Source: Rivularia sp. MS3
GTDB lineage: Bacteria; Cyanobacteriota; Cyanobacteriia; Cyanobacteriales; Nostocaceae
Direction: 5' to 3'
Length of the DNA stretch: 64,000 nucleotides
Assembly: GCA_019192545.1 (NCBI GenBank)
Contig: JAHCMI010000039.1
Span: 1 to 64,000 of the forward strand
Below the pieces are notes generated by a model, which searched no databases, was not told where the DNA came from, and saw only the letters and a program-made list of their open reading frames with translations. The translations under genes were made by a program, and so were the position numbers. The stretch's first letter is position 1, and each line of letters opens with the position of its first letter. This document shows positions 48,601 through 57,679 of the stretch, one piece after another.

Positions 48601-51134
48601 CCCGAAATTTTCGGGGCAGTACCCGCTCTATCTAAAACAATAATATGTTTAGCAAAATCATTGTTTGACCATTCTTCCAAAAGCGATTTCCAAACCCGAG
48701 CAATTCCCGTTTTATATAATTGAAAAAATACACCGTCAATTAAGATTGTCGGAACTGATTTTTCATCGCTGACAATTTGTTTATCTATTTCCTGTTGCTG
48801 CAAAAATCGCCATTCAGTAGAATTTTGTTCTGCTTGAGCAATCGGTAATACACCGTATGAATCAGCTTTATCTATCAAAGTATCGTCGCCAACCCAAGCA
48901 AAATAATCGCGCAATAAAACTGGAAATTTAGTTTGTTGCTGCAAAGCTGTCCACTGAGAAATAGCACCTTTATAGCCGTAATATTCTTCTTTAAACTTTA
49001 ATTGTTCTTGTGTCGCATATGCAAAATGCTGAAAAACTAAGTTGTGCGATTCCGTTTCTTCATGTTTAAAAGGATTTACCGCAGCAACATTTTTTAATTT
49101 CCCATCAGGTAGCTTTTCAACTAACACTGGTGGTTCGTGTGCAGCCCAAACATACCCCGGTTTAAATTTCCAAGTTCTCAACCATTCCTGTTGCGGATTC
49201 TGAGCATAACAGTTACGAGTACTTATCAGTAGATTATCTCCAACAAAATACCAACACCAGTAAAAAGCTGCCGTTTTTTCGGGATTTTTGATAAATAATT
49301 CTCTGGCTGTAGATAGCTGTTCAAAAGTCCATAGTTCATCTACATCTACTTGCCATAACAAACATTCTTCTTGAATATTTTCCAAAGGAGCATTAGTCAT
49401 TTCTCGCTTACCTTCCCAGAAAACACCTTCCGGTTTACGGTAAACGGTAATATTATCTGGATAAAGCTGTTTTAGTTGATTAATATATTCGCTAGTACCA
49501 TCAATACTAAGTCCCGAATTATGAATTTCACTACTTATACGTCCACCATTTCCAACACTCCAAGCCGTATCATGCTTTAAATCCGCAACACCTTCTACAA
49601 TATGCCAATGCCATTTAAAAGGTAGTTGTTTAAATATATCAATGTGATATTTAATAAACGGTTGACCGTTTAAAACTATAGTAAAGAAGTGGACGGGTAA
49701 ATTAGGAAAAGCAATATAGTTTTCGTAAAAAGAATTAGAATCAGATACCTCTTCTCCTATTTCTCCGTTAGGGCTGATTCGATGACATTCATATCCATTT
49801 TTATTTAAAATATCAAAAGTGGATTTAGCATCTCTATTTAAACCCTCTAGCATTTTTTGGGAAATTTCAAATTGAATAAACTTCACAGCTTTATTTTTCA
49901 AAAGCTGGCTAGCTCCCTGCAATACATCTGATTCGGCTCCTTCAACATCAACCTTTAAATAATCAATTTCTTCTATGTCATGCTGCTGACAGAAAGAGTC
50001 CAAAGAAATTGCTTCTACTACTTCTGTGTTAACAATAGGTACGTATTCTCCAGAACCATCGGGATTAAGCATTTTTGGGGTACCAATGCTGTTCCATACA
50101 GAATAATCTTCCGGAAACTGATTAAATTCAATTTGTTTATTTTCTGAATAAACGGCATTATGAAAAGCAGAAACATTACGGCATTTTTCTTGTACAAGCC
50201 GCTGCTGAAGTTTATTATAAGTACTTTCAGTAGCTTCAAAAGCATATACCTTACCTTTAGCTCCAACAATTTTGCTGAATAAAACTGAATAATCACCAAT
50301 ATTAGAGCCTACGTCAAATACAGTCATTCCAGGCTGAACAAAATTCCTGACAAGTAACTGCTCGGTAACTTCGTTATCGAAATGAAAATTATCAGCTTCG
50401 TTTACTTTTTTGAATATAGAATAACCGTTACGTATATTTTTATTCTCTGCAATCAAAACATAATTATTGTCTGCAAGCAACTTGTGATGGCTGTAGTAAT
50501 TTTTAAATGTAGTAATATCGTCTAATAAAATATACTTTGCACCGTATACCTGCTTTAACTCAGCAGCACCAGTAAATTCGGAACCATCAATCAATACTAA
50601 ATCAAAGACATCTATATTATTTTCTTTCTTAATCTGTTGAATACCATCACCAGCAACACCAGCATTCTTGACATAGTCTATATCTTGTTCCAGCCAGCTT
50701 AATACTTGTTCTAAAGGATATAAAGTTAATTTATTTGGAGTATTTTGATAAAAATTAATCACCTCTTGTTGTGTGGGGAAATCTTTTAACGAAACAGAGG
50801 AAACGTTATAACATTTTACAAAACTATCGTTCGCATATCTTTTTTCTAACTCTGCAAATCTAGTCTTTGAAATCTCTATGCAGAATAATTCTTGGTTATG
50901 ATGATTATCTTTAAGCCCGGTTACAAAAGCTTCAGTACTGCCACCTCCAGAAGATGAACCTATTTCTAAAACTGTTTCAATATCTTCTTCTCTACAAATC
51001 TTCTGAATTGCTAGATAAAACTCATCATTTTTAATCTCTGAAGGAATTAAATAATTAAGTTGGGAATCAATAATCTTGGATTTCATATTCATACTTGTAT
51101 CTGCACCAATTTGTATATTTTTACTTCTTAACAT
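45609..51134 (-). CDS. 1841-residue multidomain methyltransferase / glycosyltransferase / OGT protein
   Basis: One uninterrupted frame with several enzymatic modules. (1) A class I methyltransferase-like domain (about 35-245; [13 protein letters not shown] at 55-67). (2) An FkbM methyltransferase (about 255-480; [17 protein letters not shown] at 270-286, [14 protein letters not shown] near 396-409). (3) A GT-A-like domain (about 481-730; [12 protein letters not shown] supplies acidic residues). (4) A GT4 glycosyltransferase (about 790-1130; [25 protein letters not shown]). (5) TPR-like repeats (about 1290-1420). (6) A SPINDLY/OGT domain (about 1485-1841; [31 protein letters not shown]). It probably builds and methylates protein-linked glycans. 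Its end faces pilA-OGT. It starts in the last codons of the TPR gene (14-bp overlap), and alternative starts M15 or M17 exist. Confidence 0.85.
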   Translation of the reverse strand: MLRSKNIQIGADTSMNMKSKIIDSQLNYLIPSEIKNDEFYLAIQKICREEDIETVLEIGSSSGGGSTEAFVTGLKDNHHNQELFCIEISKTRFAELEKRYANDSFVKCYNVSSVSLKDFPTQQEVINFYQNTPNKLTLYPLEQVLSWLEQDIDYVKNAGVAGDGIQQIKKENNIDVFDLVLIDGSEFTGAAELKQVYGAKYILLDDITTFKNYYSHHKLLADNNYVLIAENKNIRNGYSIFKKVNEADNFHFDNEVTEQLLVRNFVQPGMTVFDVGSNIGDYSVLFSKIVGAKGKVYAFEATESTYNKLQQRLVQEKCRNVSAFHNAVYSENKQIEFNQFPEDYSVWNSIGTPKMLNPDGSGEYVPIVNTEVVEAISLDSFCQQHDIEEIDYLKVDVEGAESDVLQGASQLLKNKAVKFIQFEISQKMLEGLNRDAKSTFDILNKNGYECHRISPNGEIGEEVSDSNSFYENYIAFPNLPVHFFTIVLNGQPFIKYHIDIFKQLPFKWHWHIVEGVADLKHDTAWSVGNGGRISSEIHNSGLSIDGTSEYINQLKQLYPDNITVYRKPEGVFWEGKREMTNAPLENIQEECLLWQVDVDELWTFEQLSTARELFIKNPEKTAAFYWCWYFVGDNLLISTRNCYAQNPQQEWLRTWKFKPGYVWAAHEPPVLVEKLPDGKLKNVAAVNPFKHEETESHNLVFQHFAYATQEQLKFKEEYYGYKGAISQWTALQQQTKFPVLLRDYFAWVGDDTLIDKADSYGVLPIAQAEQNSTEWRFLQQQEIDKQIVSDEKSVPTILIDGVFFQLYKTGIARVWKSLLEEWSNNDFAKHIIVLDRAGTAPKISGIRYRQIPEYDYNDTGHDREMLQQICDEEEASLFISSYYTTPLTTPSVFMAYDMIPELMGWDLNHHMWREKHHAIQQASSYISISENTAQDLVKCFPDINPDAITVALLGVQNYFYPGLPEEINAFKTKYGIVKPYFLLVGPSTGYKNSTLFFEAFAKLPWSHAFDIVCTGNGGVLAPEWRTYTYGSTVHMLQLDDEELAMAYSGAIALVYPSKYEGFGLPILEAMACGCPVITCNNASIPEVAGEAAIYISDNDAEELANALCEVQKPSIRQILVSRGIEQAQKFTWHSTAKTVSEVLINTTIEALNLKELNLIIFPDWTQPEEILAAELEKVIGTLATRDDARYITLLIDISNSDDDLAEMLLGAVSMNLLMQDLDITEGLEISLVPQLSEMQWEALLPRIKAKISLECDNQKALSTATIKNLVSCKIEKLDDVISKEFFFKLASRLFQQGKWEEAIVQYQRLIAIPPAKPEIYYQVSECYLKLNLRDKAFNMLREGIKYYPQDGNLHFALIVGLRRSGRTSEAIDNAQIATNLLPEDYTFKLLKYLTVPTIYNEPEEIDFYRSRYTQGLQTLIKETSLETEVDKTNALAGIGRLTNFYLSYQAKNDVDLQRHYGCLVCSIMSANYPQWSKPLSIENRSNRNGKIRVGYVSNYLHCYSGTLWLTGWLRQHNHDDFEIYCYYTGNEFDAVTQEFEKYSDVFYHIPHNLEAACQQITKDELHILVYFEIGMNPATMLLAGLRLAPVQCTAWGHPVTTGLPTIDYFLSSELMEAQNAQEHYSEKLIRLPNIGVAYPKPYIPPLVKTRSDYQLPEDAIIYLCCQAPFKYLPQYDFIFPTIAQQVPKAKFLFLRGTLLQKRLKRAFDAVNLDYQDYCLFITIPERFDYLTINLLSDIYLDTITWSGGNTSLEAIACNLPIVTCTGEFMRGRHTDSFLKMLGVTDTIAANTAEYVEIAVKLGIQTDYKRQIFQRMSESHNHLYDDKACVVGLEEFYKQVVG

Positions 51135-51510
51135 CCTTCTTCAAATCGTTCAATTCTCTTTTATAGTCTTCCCTTTGAGGATTTAACTCCACTAACTTTT
51201 CTAAAGGTTTTATTGCACCTCGAACATCTTTTAAAGCTAATCGCACTTTTACTAAACCTTCTAAAGCTACTTGATTATTAGGTTCCCGCTGCAATACTAA
51301 TTCAAAACCCTGTTCCTGCTGCTTTAATATTGATTCTTCTCCCTCAATAACCGAAGCATTATCCTGCTGAGCAATTTCTTGTATGGCAGGAATTGCAGCC
51401 ATAACCGCAGAACCAAAAAAGGTTACTATCGATATTAAAATTAATATTTTTTGTCGCTTCTTAGCTTTCTCGCGATTTTGAACTACGTATTCTTCCCTAG
51501 AATCATCCAT
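51121..51510 (-). CDS. Small membrane-anchored TPR protein
   Basis: A 129-residue protein with a short charged cytoplasmic N-terminus, one membrane helix (ILILISIVTFFGSAVMAAIPAI, about 23-44) and a TPR-type pair of helices (about 60-125, GFELVLQREPNNQVALEGLVKVRLALKD). Its 3' end overlaps the start of the megaprotein gene by 14 bp, so the two are translationally coupled. It may tether the megaprotein or its substrate at the membrane. That is inferred from position only. Confidence 0.75.
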   Translation of the reverse strand: MDDSREEYVVQNREKAKKRQKILILISIVTFFGSAVMAAIPAIQEIAQQDNASVIEGEESILKQQEQGFELVLQREPNNQVALEGLVKVRLALKDVRGAIKPLEKLVELNPQREDYKRELNDLKKDVKK

Positions 51511-52937
51511 GCTATATTCAGTTACTTGAGATCGAAAATAATTCCATTCTCAGGATGCCCCTTAAAAGGGTAAAACTATCATATGAGCTATTTTTTATTC
51601 AGATTGCTTTGAATTCACAACTTCCACTATTAACATTAAGCCCTATTTTTTACCTTCAACCCTTCATGGGTGCAGCTATGCAAACAAAGTCCACCTTTTT
51701 AGGTTTCAAGGTTTCTTAGCCCATAAACATGGGCTTTATAATATCAGCCTTAGCCTTATACTTATAATCTGAGCGCTTTTCGCTACTTTACGAAACGAAT
51801 TTTTAATCAAAAGCCGATCGCAATGTTAAAAATAAATCAGGAATGGTCGCAATTGGCACATAACCCCGATTGATGCGTGACGGGAAAACCTGATTATTTC
51901 GTTTAATAGTAAGCATAGCGTTACAGCACCCTAAAAAGTAAAGATGCTATTTGCGGCCATTCTTATAAATATTTGAAGAGAAATACAAACTCTACTATAC
52001 TTAGTTATCTTAAAAAGGATTGCTAAATTTTCCCGAACAGAACAGATATACTTCGCTTGGGTAAACCTTTCTGTTTGCTTGCTTTTTTATCGAAAGAAAT
52101 TCATATCATATTATTTTCAATTTTACTTCTTTCTCTAGAAAGCATATCAGTATCTATCTAGGGATTTTTATAAAATATGCTTTACGCCTGCCGATATCCG
52201 ATTATTTTGGTAAATGCAGATGATTTAATAAAACAAAGCTGTCTTGCTTATCTAACTCCAAATTTTCATTTCACAAAAGATGATCAACAAATGTCCTATT
52301 AACCAAAATTTGACAAATTAATGTAAGTTATAAACTATTTTTAATTCCATAATGTCGAATAAAGATACAAACATATTTTGATTCATTTTTTTTGTTTTAA
52401 CCGCGACTTAGCTTGTGTTATCTCTGAGACAAGACTATTTAATCGCAATTGTTAAGACAATATTAAAATAATCTTCAGATGGTATGAAAATCTGGATGTT
52501 TGCGATAATGTAGATAACGATTAATAAAAAACGGTGGATATTTGCAACTCACTATTCAATTTTTACTGTTATGCCTTCATCATGGAAGTAATTATCTATA
52601 TATTAGAAAAATTGTCATGATTTATGCATATTGCAGTGAATTGAGCAATTAGGGATAAGAAATTAGCCGTACTAAATCCACCGGGTTGCTAACGTATTTT
52701 TTTGTTTGATAAGTAAACAGTGATAGATTTTGCTGAGTTCCAAAGTTTATTAGTGGTGATTACCGAACAAAACCGAAATTAACAGTAACCATGTAGAATA
52801 GTTATGCTATATTCAAGAATAGTGAGACTTGCTTTGCGTGCATTACCGAACTCTACGCAGAGACTATAATTGCAAAACGGAAAGCATTTTTGCCCTTAGC
52901 ATTTACCCAAATTTTCATCTTAATTTTAATTGAGGTT
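51511..52937. other. 1.4-kb intergenic region
   Basis: No supported gene. It holds MITE-like copy B (51839-51964). Near 51650-51740 lies a block (ttcatgggtgcagctatgca and agcccataaacatgggct) related to those at about 40150-40200 and at the window start. The stretch 51965-52900 is AT-rich and featureless to my eye. Confidence 0.5.
51839..51964. mobile_element. MITE-like element family 2, copy B (126 bp)
   Basis: Ends aggaatggtcgcaa (51839-51852) and ttgcggccattctt (51951-51964), inverted repeats with 12 of 14 matches. The reverse complement aligns along its length with copy A at 26035-26161 (shared agggtgctgt, gtcacgca, aattgcg), so the two are inverted copies of one element. Confidence 0.75.
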
Positions 52938-53156
52938 ATGACTCAACAAGTAATTCACCCAATGGTGAAATTGCAACGCAATGTTCAATCGCTCGTAGAT
53001 TCTCAGATCATCAAGCCTACAGATAGCATCTGGAAAATTGCTTTACTTTATGGCGACGAATGGCAGCACTGGAAACGCGAACTGGTAGATTTCGGCTTTA
53101 CTATGCAAGACCCCGTTAAGGAGTTACTTGCAGTTGAAGGATGGGATGAAGAATAA
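52938..53156 (+). CDS. Small conserved cyanobacterial protein, probably DUF4327 family
   Basis: 72 residues from the ATG at 52938, which has a ttgagg ribosome-binding site. An in-frame start 48 bp upstream would add a hydrophobic segment out of keeping. Sequence MTQQVIHPMVKLQRNVQSL...TDSIWKIALLYGDEWQHWKRELVDFGFTMQDPVKELL. I recall this pattern as DUF4327, a short cyanobacteria-specific family without known function, but the name should be checked. Helical, soluble, acidic C-terminus. Monocistronic, in front of a terminator. Confidence 0.7.
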   Translation: MTQQVIHPMVKLQRNVQSLVDSQIIKPTDSIWKIALLYGDEWQHWKRELVDFGFTMQDPVKELLAVEGWDEE

Positions 53157-53267
53157 AACATTGGTTTTAGAAGAATATATGTAGCGAAAAGCAATTAAGA
53201 TATTTCTCTGAGTGACGCTCAACTGCAAGCGCTGCAATGATAACGCTGCTAAATAATTAAAATCTGC

Positions 53268-53301
53268 CTACGCGGATTGTAAGTTTGTAGAGTCCGCGTA
53301 G
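53268..53301. terminator. Bidirectional terminator
   Basis: 9-bp arms ctacgcgga/tccgcgtag between the convergent DUF4327-like gene and the FHA-kinase gene. No T-run. Confidence 0.55.
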
Positions 53302-53380
53302 ATGAGATTTGTCTGCGTCACAGTAAACTATATTCGCTTCATCCTCACTTTTTTCAAATAATTTGATTACAAAAGCTGAT

Positions 53381-54595
53381 TCATTCGCAGACTGCTAAGG
53401 CTGCTGCAACTTCTTTCGCGGTTTGATACCTATCGCATGGTAAAGGTTGCGTAACTTTATCTATTATTTCTTTCAAACAAGGGGTAATAGTAGGAATCTT
53501 TGCCACGTCAAACCGAAAATGTCGTCCTTGTTGACGATAAAATTTAAATGGGTTTTCACCTGTTAGCAGAAAGATTAAAGTTGGACCTATAGCATATAAG
53601 TCAGATTGGGTTAAAGGCTGTCCTCGTTCTTGTTCGGGGGCACAATATCCTTCTGCACCGATGCGAGTTCCAGGTGCTGTGCCGATTTCCTTAACAGCAC
53701 CGAAATCCAAGACAACTATACGATTATTAGAATTTCGTACCATTAAATTAGCGGGTTTTATGTCTCGGTGAATTAATGGCGGATTTTGACTATGCAAATA
53801 ATCAAGAATATCGCAGGTTTGCATCATCCATTCTATGGCTTGATTTAGTGTTACCGGCCCCTTGCGATAAACAAATTTTTCTAAATCTTGTCCGTGGATT
53901 AATTCCATTGCCAAGTATTTTTTCCTATCTTCCACGAAGAAGTCATAATATTTAGGGATTCCCGGATGATTGAGTAATCCCAAAGTATGCGCTTCTCGTT
54001 GAAATAATTCTCTTGCTTTGGCAATCTTCGCCATATCGGCGTTCATCTGCTTTAGTACTAATAATTTCGGACAACCTGTAGTTATCCCGGTTGGGTCCCA
54101 AGCAAGGTAAGTTGTGCCCATGCCTCCCTTTCCTAAAGTTCGTAATATTTGATAGTGGCGAATTGTTAGCTGTATTGAGAGAGGTTTACCGCAATAAATG
54201 CAGAATAAGTTATCAGGTAAATTTCCTTCATGATTGCAGACGGGAGATGTAGCATCTGAAGATTGTGCGGGTTTTGGTCGGTTTAATACCATCCATTTCA
54301 AAATAGGGCCGCCCCTAGCTAATTGCAGAAAACAGTTATCGGGTAATGCAACTCGAGTAATTAGCACGCCATTAACAAAAGTGCCGTTAGTGCCCTTGCT
54401 AATAACTTCCCAGGAATCAGCATTACCCGCAGAACTTTTGTTAATTATTTCTAAATGGTATCGAGAAACTAAATTACTATCTAAAACAATATCATTATCC
54501 GCCGCTCGTCCCACCCTAATCACCGATGATTCATCAAAGCGCCAGTCTTGCAAGGGTGTTTTGTTTTGCGCTTCTAATAGGGTTAGAGTAATCAC
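53381..54595 (-). CDS. FHA domain Ser/Thr protein kinase
   Basis: A 404-residue protein. The N-terminal FHA domain (about 5-100) has the phosphothreonine-binding RVGRAADNDIVL and SRYHLEI motifs. A small zinc-ribbon-like pair (CNHEG...CIYCGKP, about 119-139) follows. The kinase domain (about 147-404) has GKGGMGTTY, VLKQM, LIHRDIKPANLM and LDFGAVKEIG, plus the EGYCAPEQERG segment. It should dock on phosphorylated partners and phosphorylate them. The PP2C phosphatase encoded 0.8 kb upstream on the same strand is a plausible antagonist, separated by the RNA candidate. Confidence 0.92.
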   Translation of the reverse strand: MITLTLLEAQNKTPLQDWRFDESSVIRVGRAADNDIVLDSNLVSRYHLEIINKSSAGNADSWEVISKGTNGTFVNGVLITRVALPDNCFLQLARGGPILKWMVLNRPKPAQSSDATSPVCNHEGNLPDNLFCIYCGKPLSIQLTIRHYQILRTLGKGGMGTTYLAWDPTGITTGCPKLLVLKQMNADMAKIAKARELFQREAHTLGLLNHPGIPKYYDFFVEDRKKYLAMELIHGQDLEKFVYRKGPVTLNQAIEWMMQTCDILDYLHSQNPPLIHRDIKPANLMVRNSNNRIVVLDFGAVKEIGTAPGTRIGAEGYCAPEQERGQPLTQSDLYAIGPTLIFLLTGENPFKFYRQQGRHFRFDVAKIPTITPCLKEIIDKVTQPLPCDRYQTAKEVAAALAVCE

Positions 54596-54750
54596 GATAC
54601 TTAGAAACTATAAATGATTAAGGATAAATTTTGAACTATAAAGGGTGAAACCTTCAGATGCAGATTCCCCGCATACCTATGATAATAAGAAGGCTAACTA
54701 GTACTTTATTTAATTAAGCTGTTTTGCATTTAAGTTTTGCATTTAAATTG

Positions 54751-54756
54751 TATATT
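54751..54756 (+). promoter_or_regulatory. -10 box before the RNA candidate
   Basis: TATATT at 54751-54756, about 6 bp before the first paired base region. A -35 candidate (tttaag, 54729-54734, 16-nt spacer) is weak. Confidence 0.4.
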
Positions 54757-54761
54757 CTACT

Positions 54762-54945
54762 AGGAAAGGATGCCCGCAGTGGCTGCAACGGCACTTGTAG
54801 AAGACGCGGGAAAGACCGACCGGATGACCCCTACGCAAGAAGCTTAGGAACCTCTCGTTCCCCTGTATATGTGGCTCAAAGAAGGCGGGAAGAATATTTC
54901 CTTACCAACTTCTCTTTGCAGCAGGCTGCTCTCCATCCCACAAGA
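54762..54945 (+). ncRNA. Structured RNA of about 184 nt, possibly 6S RNA
   Basis: The two ends pair over long range. GGATG (54768-54772) pairs with CATCC (54934-54938), GCAG (54776-54779) with CTGC (54926-54929), GCTGCAA (54782-54788) with TTGCAGC (54916-54922), AGAAG (54799-54803) with CTTCT (54909-54913), and GGAAA (54809-54813) with TTTCC (54897-54901). The centre carries GGAAC-CTCTC-GTTCC (54847-54861). This is a rod closed by one long stem and ending in a hairpin, about 184 nt, which is the size and shape of 6S RNA. A GACCCCT segment lies on the 5' side of the unpaired middle. A 75-codon frame on the same strand is low-complexity basic and not credible. Identity is inferred from shape, not from a recognised sequence. 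Confidence 0.5.
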
Positions 54946-55215
54946 AAATAGCAATTTCAGCTAATCAAATCTAAATGCGTTTTAGCTTATCAAACTAATT
55001 TCTCGAACCCGTGTACGGGTAATTATGCAGGAATATACTAAGTCATGTCTCGACAAAGACATTAGATTTTGATTTTAACAATATTTTGGTTATTTATCCT
55101 GATATGTTATTACATGGTAATTAATCGAAATATCTAATAATTCCCGGTAGTAACTTCTTACTTAAACAGGAGCATGGGAGCAGCTATCCCATACTTTCGC
55201 TTAAACGCTATATCC

Positions 55216-55410
55216 TCACGTCCGCAGCTTTTTAGCTGCATTCTAATTTCTATATAGGCTAAAATCACAATTATTACAATTAAGAATCCGTCGCGATAAT
55301 TGTAAAACTTCTTTCTTATGTCCGCAATTACTGCAAGTTTTAGAACTTGGTCAAAATAATTTATCAGCTATTATCAATTCACTGTCAAACTTTTTACATT
55401 TGTATTCAAA
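55216..55410 (-). pseudogene. Degenerate tnpB 3' fragment (second type)
   Basis: The minus strand still reads KCKKFDSELIIADKLF, stop, PSSKTCSNCGHKKEVLQLSRRILNC, then NNCDFSLYRN, stop, NAAKKLRT. This is the C-terminal TnpB zinc finger with all four cysteines and the RN-x-NAA remnant of the last RuvC motif, but with two in-frame stops. It is a different TnpB lineage from the remnant at 40240 (SSKTCSNCGHK versus TSQICPNCQHE). No element ends are recognised. Confidence 0.8.
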
Positions 55411-55432
55411 CTAGTGCCTAAATTCATAGAAA

Positions 55433-57439
55433 TTACTTTCCTTTAGGAGTTTGACTTTCTAAATTCGGACGTACCTTTACTCGTATAAGTACGGCAGTGA
55501 TGTTATCATGACCATTATATTTATTTGCTAAATCGATTAAATCTCTTACACCTTTTTCTAAATTGGCTTCCGAACTAATTAAATTAAGCAAATTGGTTTG
55601 CGAGTGTTTTTCTAATAAATCATTATCTGATAAACCATCTGAAGTCAAAATAAACAGCGTATCTTGATTAATTTCGAGAAACTGCACTTCAGGAGCGATA
55701 AAGTTATTATCTCTAGGCCCCAAAGCCTGAGTTAGCTGATAAGCGTCTGGGCGAGAATAAGCTATACTCGGTTCTACCCCCCGGGATATCTCTCTTTGAC
55801 CGACTTCATGGTCTACGGTAATTTGTTCCAAACCTCCTTTACGTGTCATGCGATAAAGACGGCTATCACCGACATGAGCTACAGCCATACGAGTATTCTG
55901 TATTAAAACTACCACTAAAGTAGTGCCCATACGACCCACGCCGGAACGAGCATCTTGCTGATTAATATCGTGAATGGCTTTATTTGCTTGGAAAACCCCT
56001 TCACGAATCACTTCTTCGCTGGGAAGACTATCGGATTTCCAATGTTTTTGAAAATATTCTCGTAAAGTACTTACAGCTAATTCACTTGCAACTTCGCCGC
56101 CAGCATGTCCCCCCATTCCATCACATAGAACATATAAGCCCTGCGCCCCTGCAACCTTACTTTTAGGCAACTCAACTTTATTAATTTTTGTTTCAATGCC
56201 GAAATAGTCTTCATTATGGTCTCTTTGTTTGCCTACATCGCTAAGCCCTGCATTTTCTAAACTGGCTAGCTGCATCGGCAAGACTACCGTAGGTGTATCA
56301 TCGATTTTTGTTGGGCTTTGTTCTAATTCATCTAGCTGCAAAATTGTAGGACTAGAAACGTTTTTTTGCTCTGCGACAATAAAGTCGTCTTGTAAATTGT
56401 CTTGGCTTTGCTGCTCGGAATCGCCCTGCAATTCTGTAGCAATTAATTGTAATCGCGATCGCAGTTCTTCGTTGGTTTCTATTTCACCAGATTCGAGTTT
56501 CCCCAAAAGCTCTAATAAAGAACCAAATTGAGTACGTTGAGATTCTCTAAATAATGCTTGCCAAACTTTTCCTAAATCTTCAATTTTAGGTGTATCCTCC
56601 TGTTGGCTCCCAAGAGGTGATTCTTTTTGTATATCTAGATGCAAGCGTTGCAATGCCAGAGATTCGTCTTCATCAACTCGTAAATTAGTTAAATCTAAAA
56701 GACTTTGACTGCAATTAAAGGGTTCTAATAAATCCCATAATTGAGTCATTTGATAAAAGTAATGTATAATTTGCAACGATGTTGTTGCTTCATTTTGCCA
56801 TATTTCTAATAAATAAAGCCAATCCGAACGGTCTTCAAGCAGAATAACCTGCATGTTTCCCAGCCGCCATGCATCATGAATAGGAGGAATACCTAAATTA
56901 CAGTATGCTTGTAAAGCTATATAACTTTTAGCAACATTAGGAATTTTGTCTTCCCCTAGGTTCGTTTTAATCGACTTCGATAATTGCGGATTTGCCAACA
57001 TAGCATCAATTGGTGAAACTTGATAGGGTTGGCAATCAACAACTCTCACGCAGGCTTCGGCATTAACAGCATTTTCAAAGAAAGTTGGTAGCGATTCAAG
57101 CATTTTATAGCGTTGTTGTGAATCCAGATAAGAACCGGCTTCAAATGATTGAGAAATTTCTTGAGAAGTCTTTTGTGGCTCTATTTGCGGAAAATCTTCC
57201 TCTAATTTAATTTTTTCTTGTTGATTATCTACTTCAACTACTTCCGAGCTACCTTCCTTTATCGCGATCGCCAGCCAAATCTCCGAACAAGGAGCGTCAC
57301 AGCTATGGCATTTAACTGCGTCTAAAGTAAGAAAGACACCACACTGCTGACATTCCTTTTCAGTTAAGGATGCGCCGCAGTTTTGACAAAACTTGTTACT
57401 ATTAGGGTTTTCAAAATTGCACTGAGGGCAAATCAGCAT
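55433..57439 (-). CDS. PP2C-type Ser/Thr phosphatase with N-terminal zinc ribbons
   Basis: A 668-residue protein. Double zinc ribbons (MLICPQCNFENPNSNKFCQNCG and ECQQCG...CHSC) occupy about 1-55. A long acidic, partly unique region (about 56-390) is followed by a PP2C domain (about 395-660). That domain has the metal-binding motifs SDVGKQRDHNEDYFG, YVLCDGMGGHAGGE, VAHVGDSRLYR, TSDGLSDND and GHDNITAVLIRV. All core aspartates are present. It dephosphorylates Ser/Thr phosphoproteins and probably opposes the nearby FHA-kinase. The zinc ribbons may bind a partner. Confidence 0.9.
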   Translation of the reverse strand: MLICPQCNFENPNSNKFCQNCGASLTEKECQQCGVFLTLDAVKCHSCDAPCSEIWLAIAIKEGSSEVVEVDNQQEKIKLEEDFPQIEPQKTSQEISQSFEAGSYLDSQQRYKMLESLPTFFENAVNAEACVRVVDCQPYQVSPIDAMLANPQLSKSIKTNLGEDKIPNVAKSYIALQAYCNLGIPPIHDAWRLGNMQVILLEDRSDWLYLLEIWQNEATTSLQIIHYFYQMTQLWDLLEPFNCSQSLLDLTNLRVDEDESLALQRLHLDIQKESPLGSQQEDTPKIEDLGKVWQALFRESQRTQFGSLLELLGKLESGEIETNEELRSRLQLIATELQGDSEQQSQDNLQDDFIVAEQKNVSSPTILQLDELEQSPTKIDDTPTVVLPMQLASLENAGLSDVGKQRDHNEDYFGIETKINKVELPKSKVAGAQGLYVLCDGMGGHAGGEVASELAVSTLREYFQKHWKSDSLPSEEVIREGVFQANKAIHDINQQDARSGVGRMGTTLVVVLIQNTRMAVAHVGDSRLYRMTRKGGLEQITVDHEVGQREISRGVEPSIAYSRPDAYQLTQALGPRDNNFIAPEVQFLEINQDTLFILTSDGLSDNDLLEKHSQTNLLNLISSEANLEKGVRDLIDLANKYNGHDNITAVLIRVKVRPNLESQTPKGK

Positions 57440-57679
57440 TATATCCGCGTCCTTAATTCCCGCTCATTGGTGCTAGCCATGATTAGTTTATAACTGGTAG
57501 TTTAGCTTCTGCTTGCTACAGAACAATAAAATAATTATGCCTTTACCAAGAAATATATATGGCTGTTTTAATTGTGACGTATATTAACCGTAATGAAGGA
57601 AAGATCGGTCAATTTATTCTAAAACATATAATTTGCCCTTAATCACGGATTCGCTGTTGCAGATAATCAAAAACATAAA

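Noticed and set aside
51650-51740. Possible CRISPR-like or tRNA-like structure around the cccataaacatgggct hairpin
   Set aside because: Only single hairpins from a dispersed repeat; no regular spacing and no cloverleaf.
54724-54951. Open frame of 75 codons across the RNA candidate
   Set aside because: Basic, low-complexity translation with no recognisable fold, no ribosome-binding site, and it coincides with strong long-range RNA pairing.
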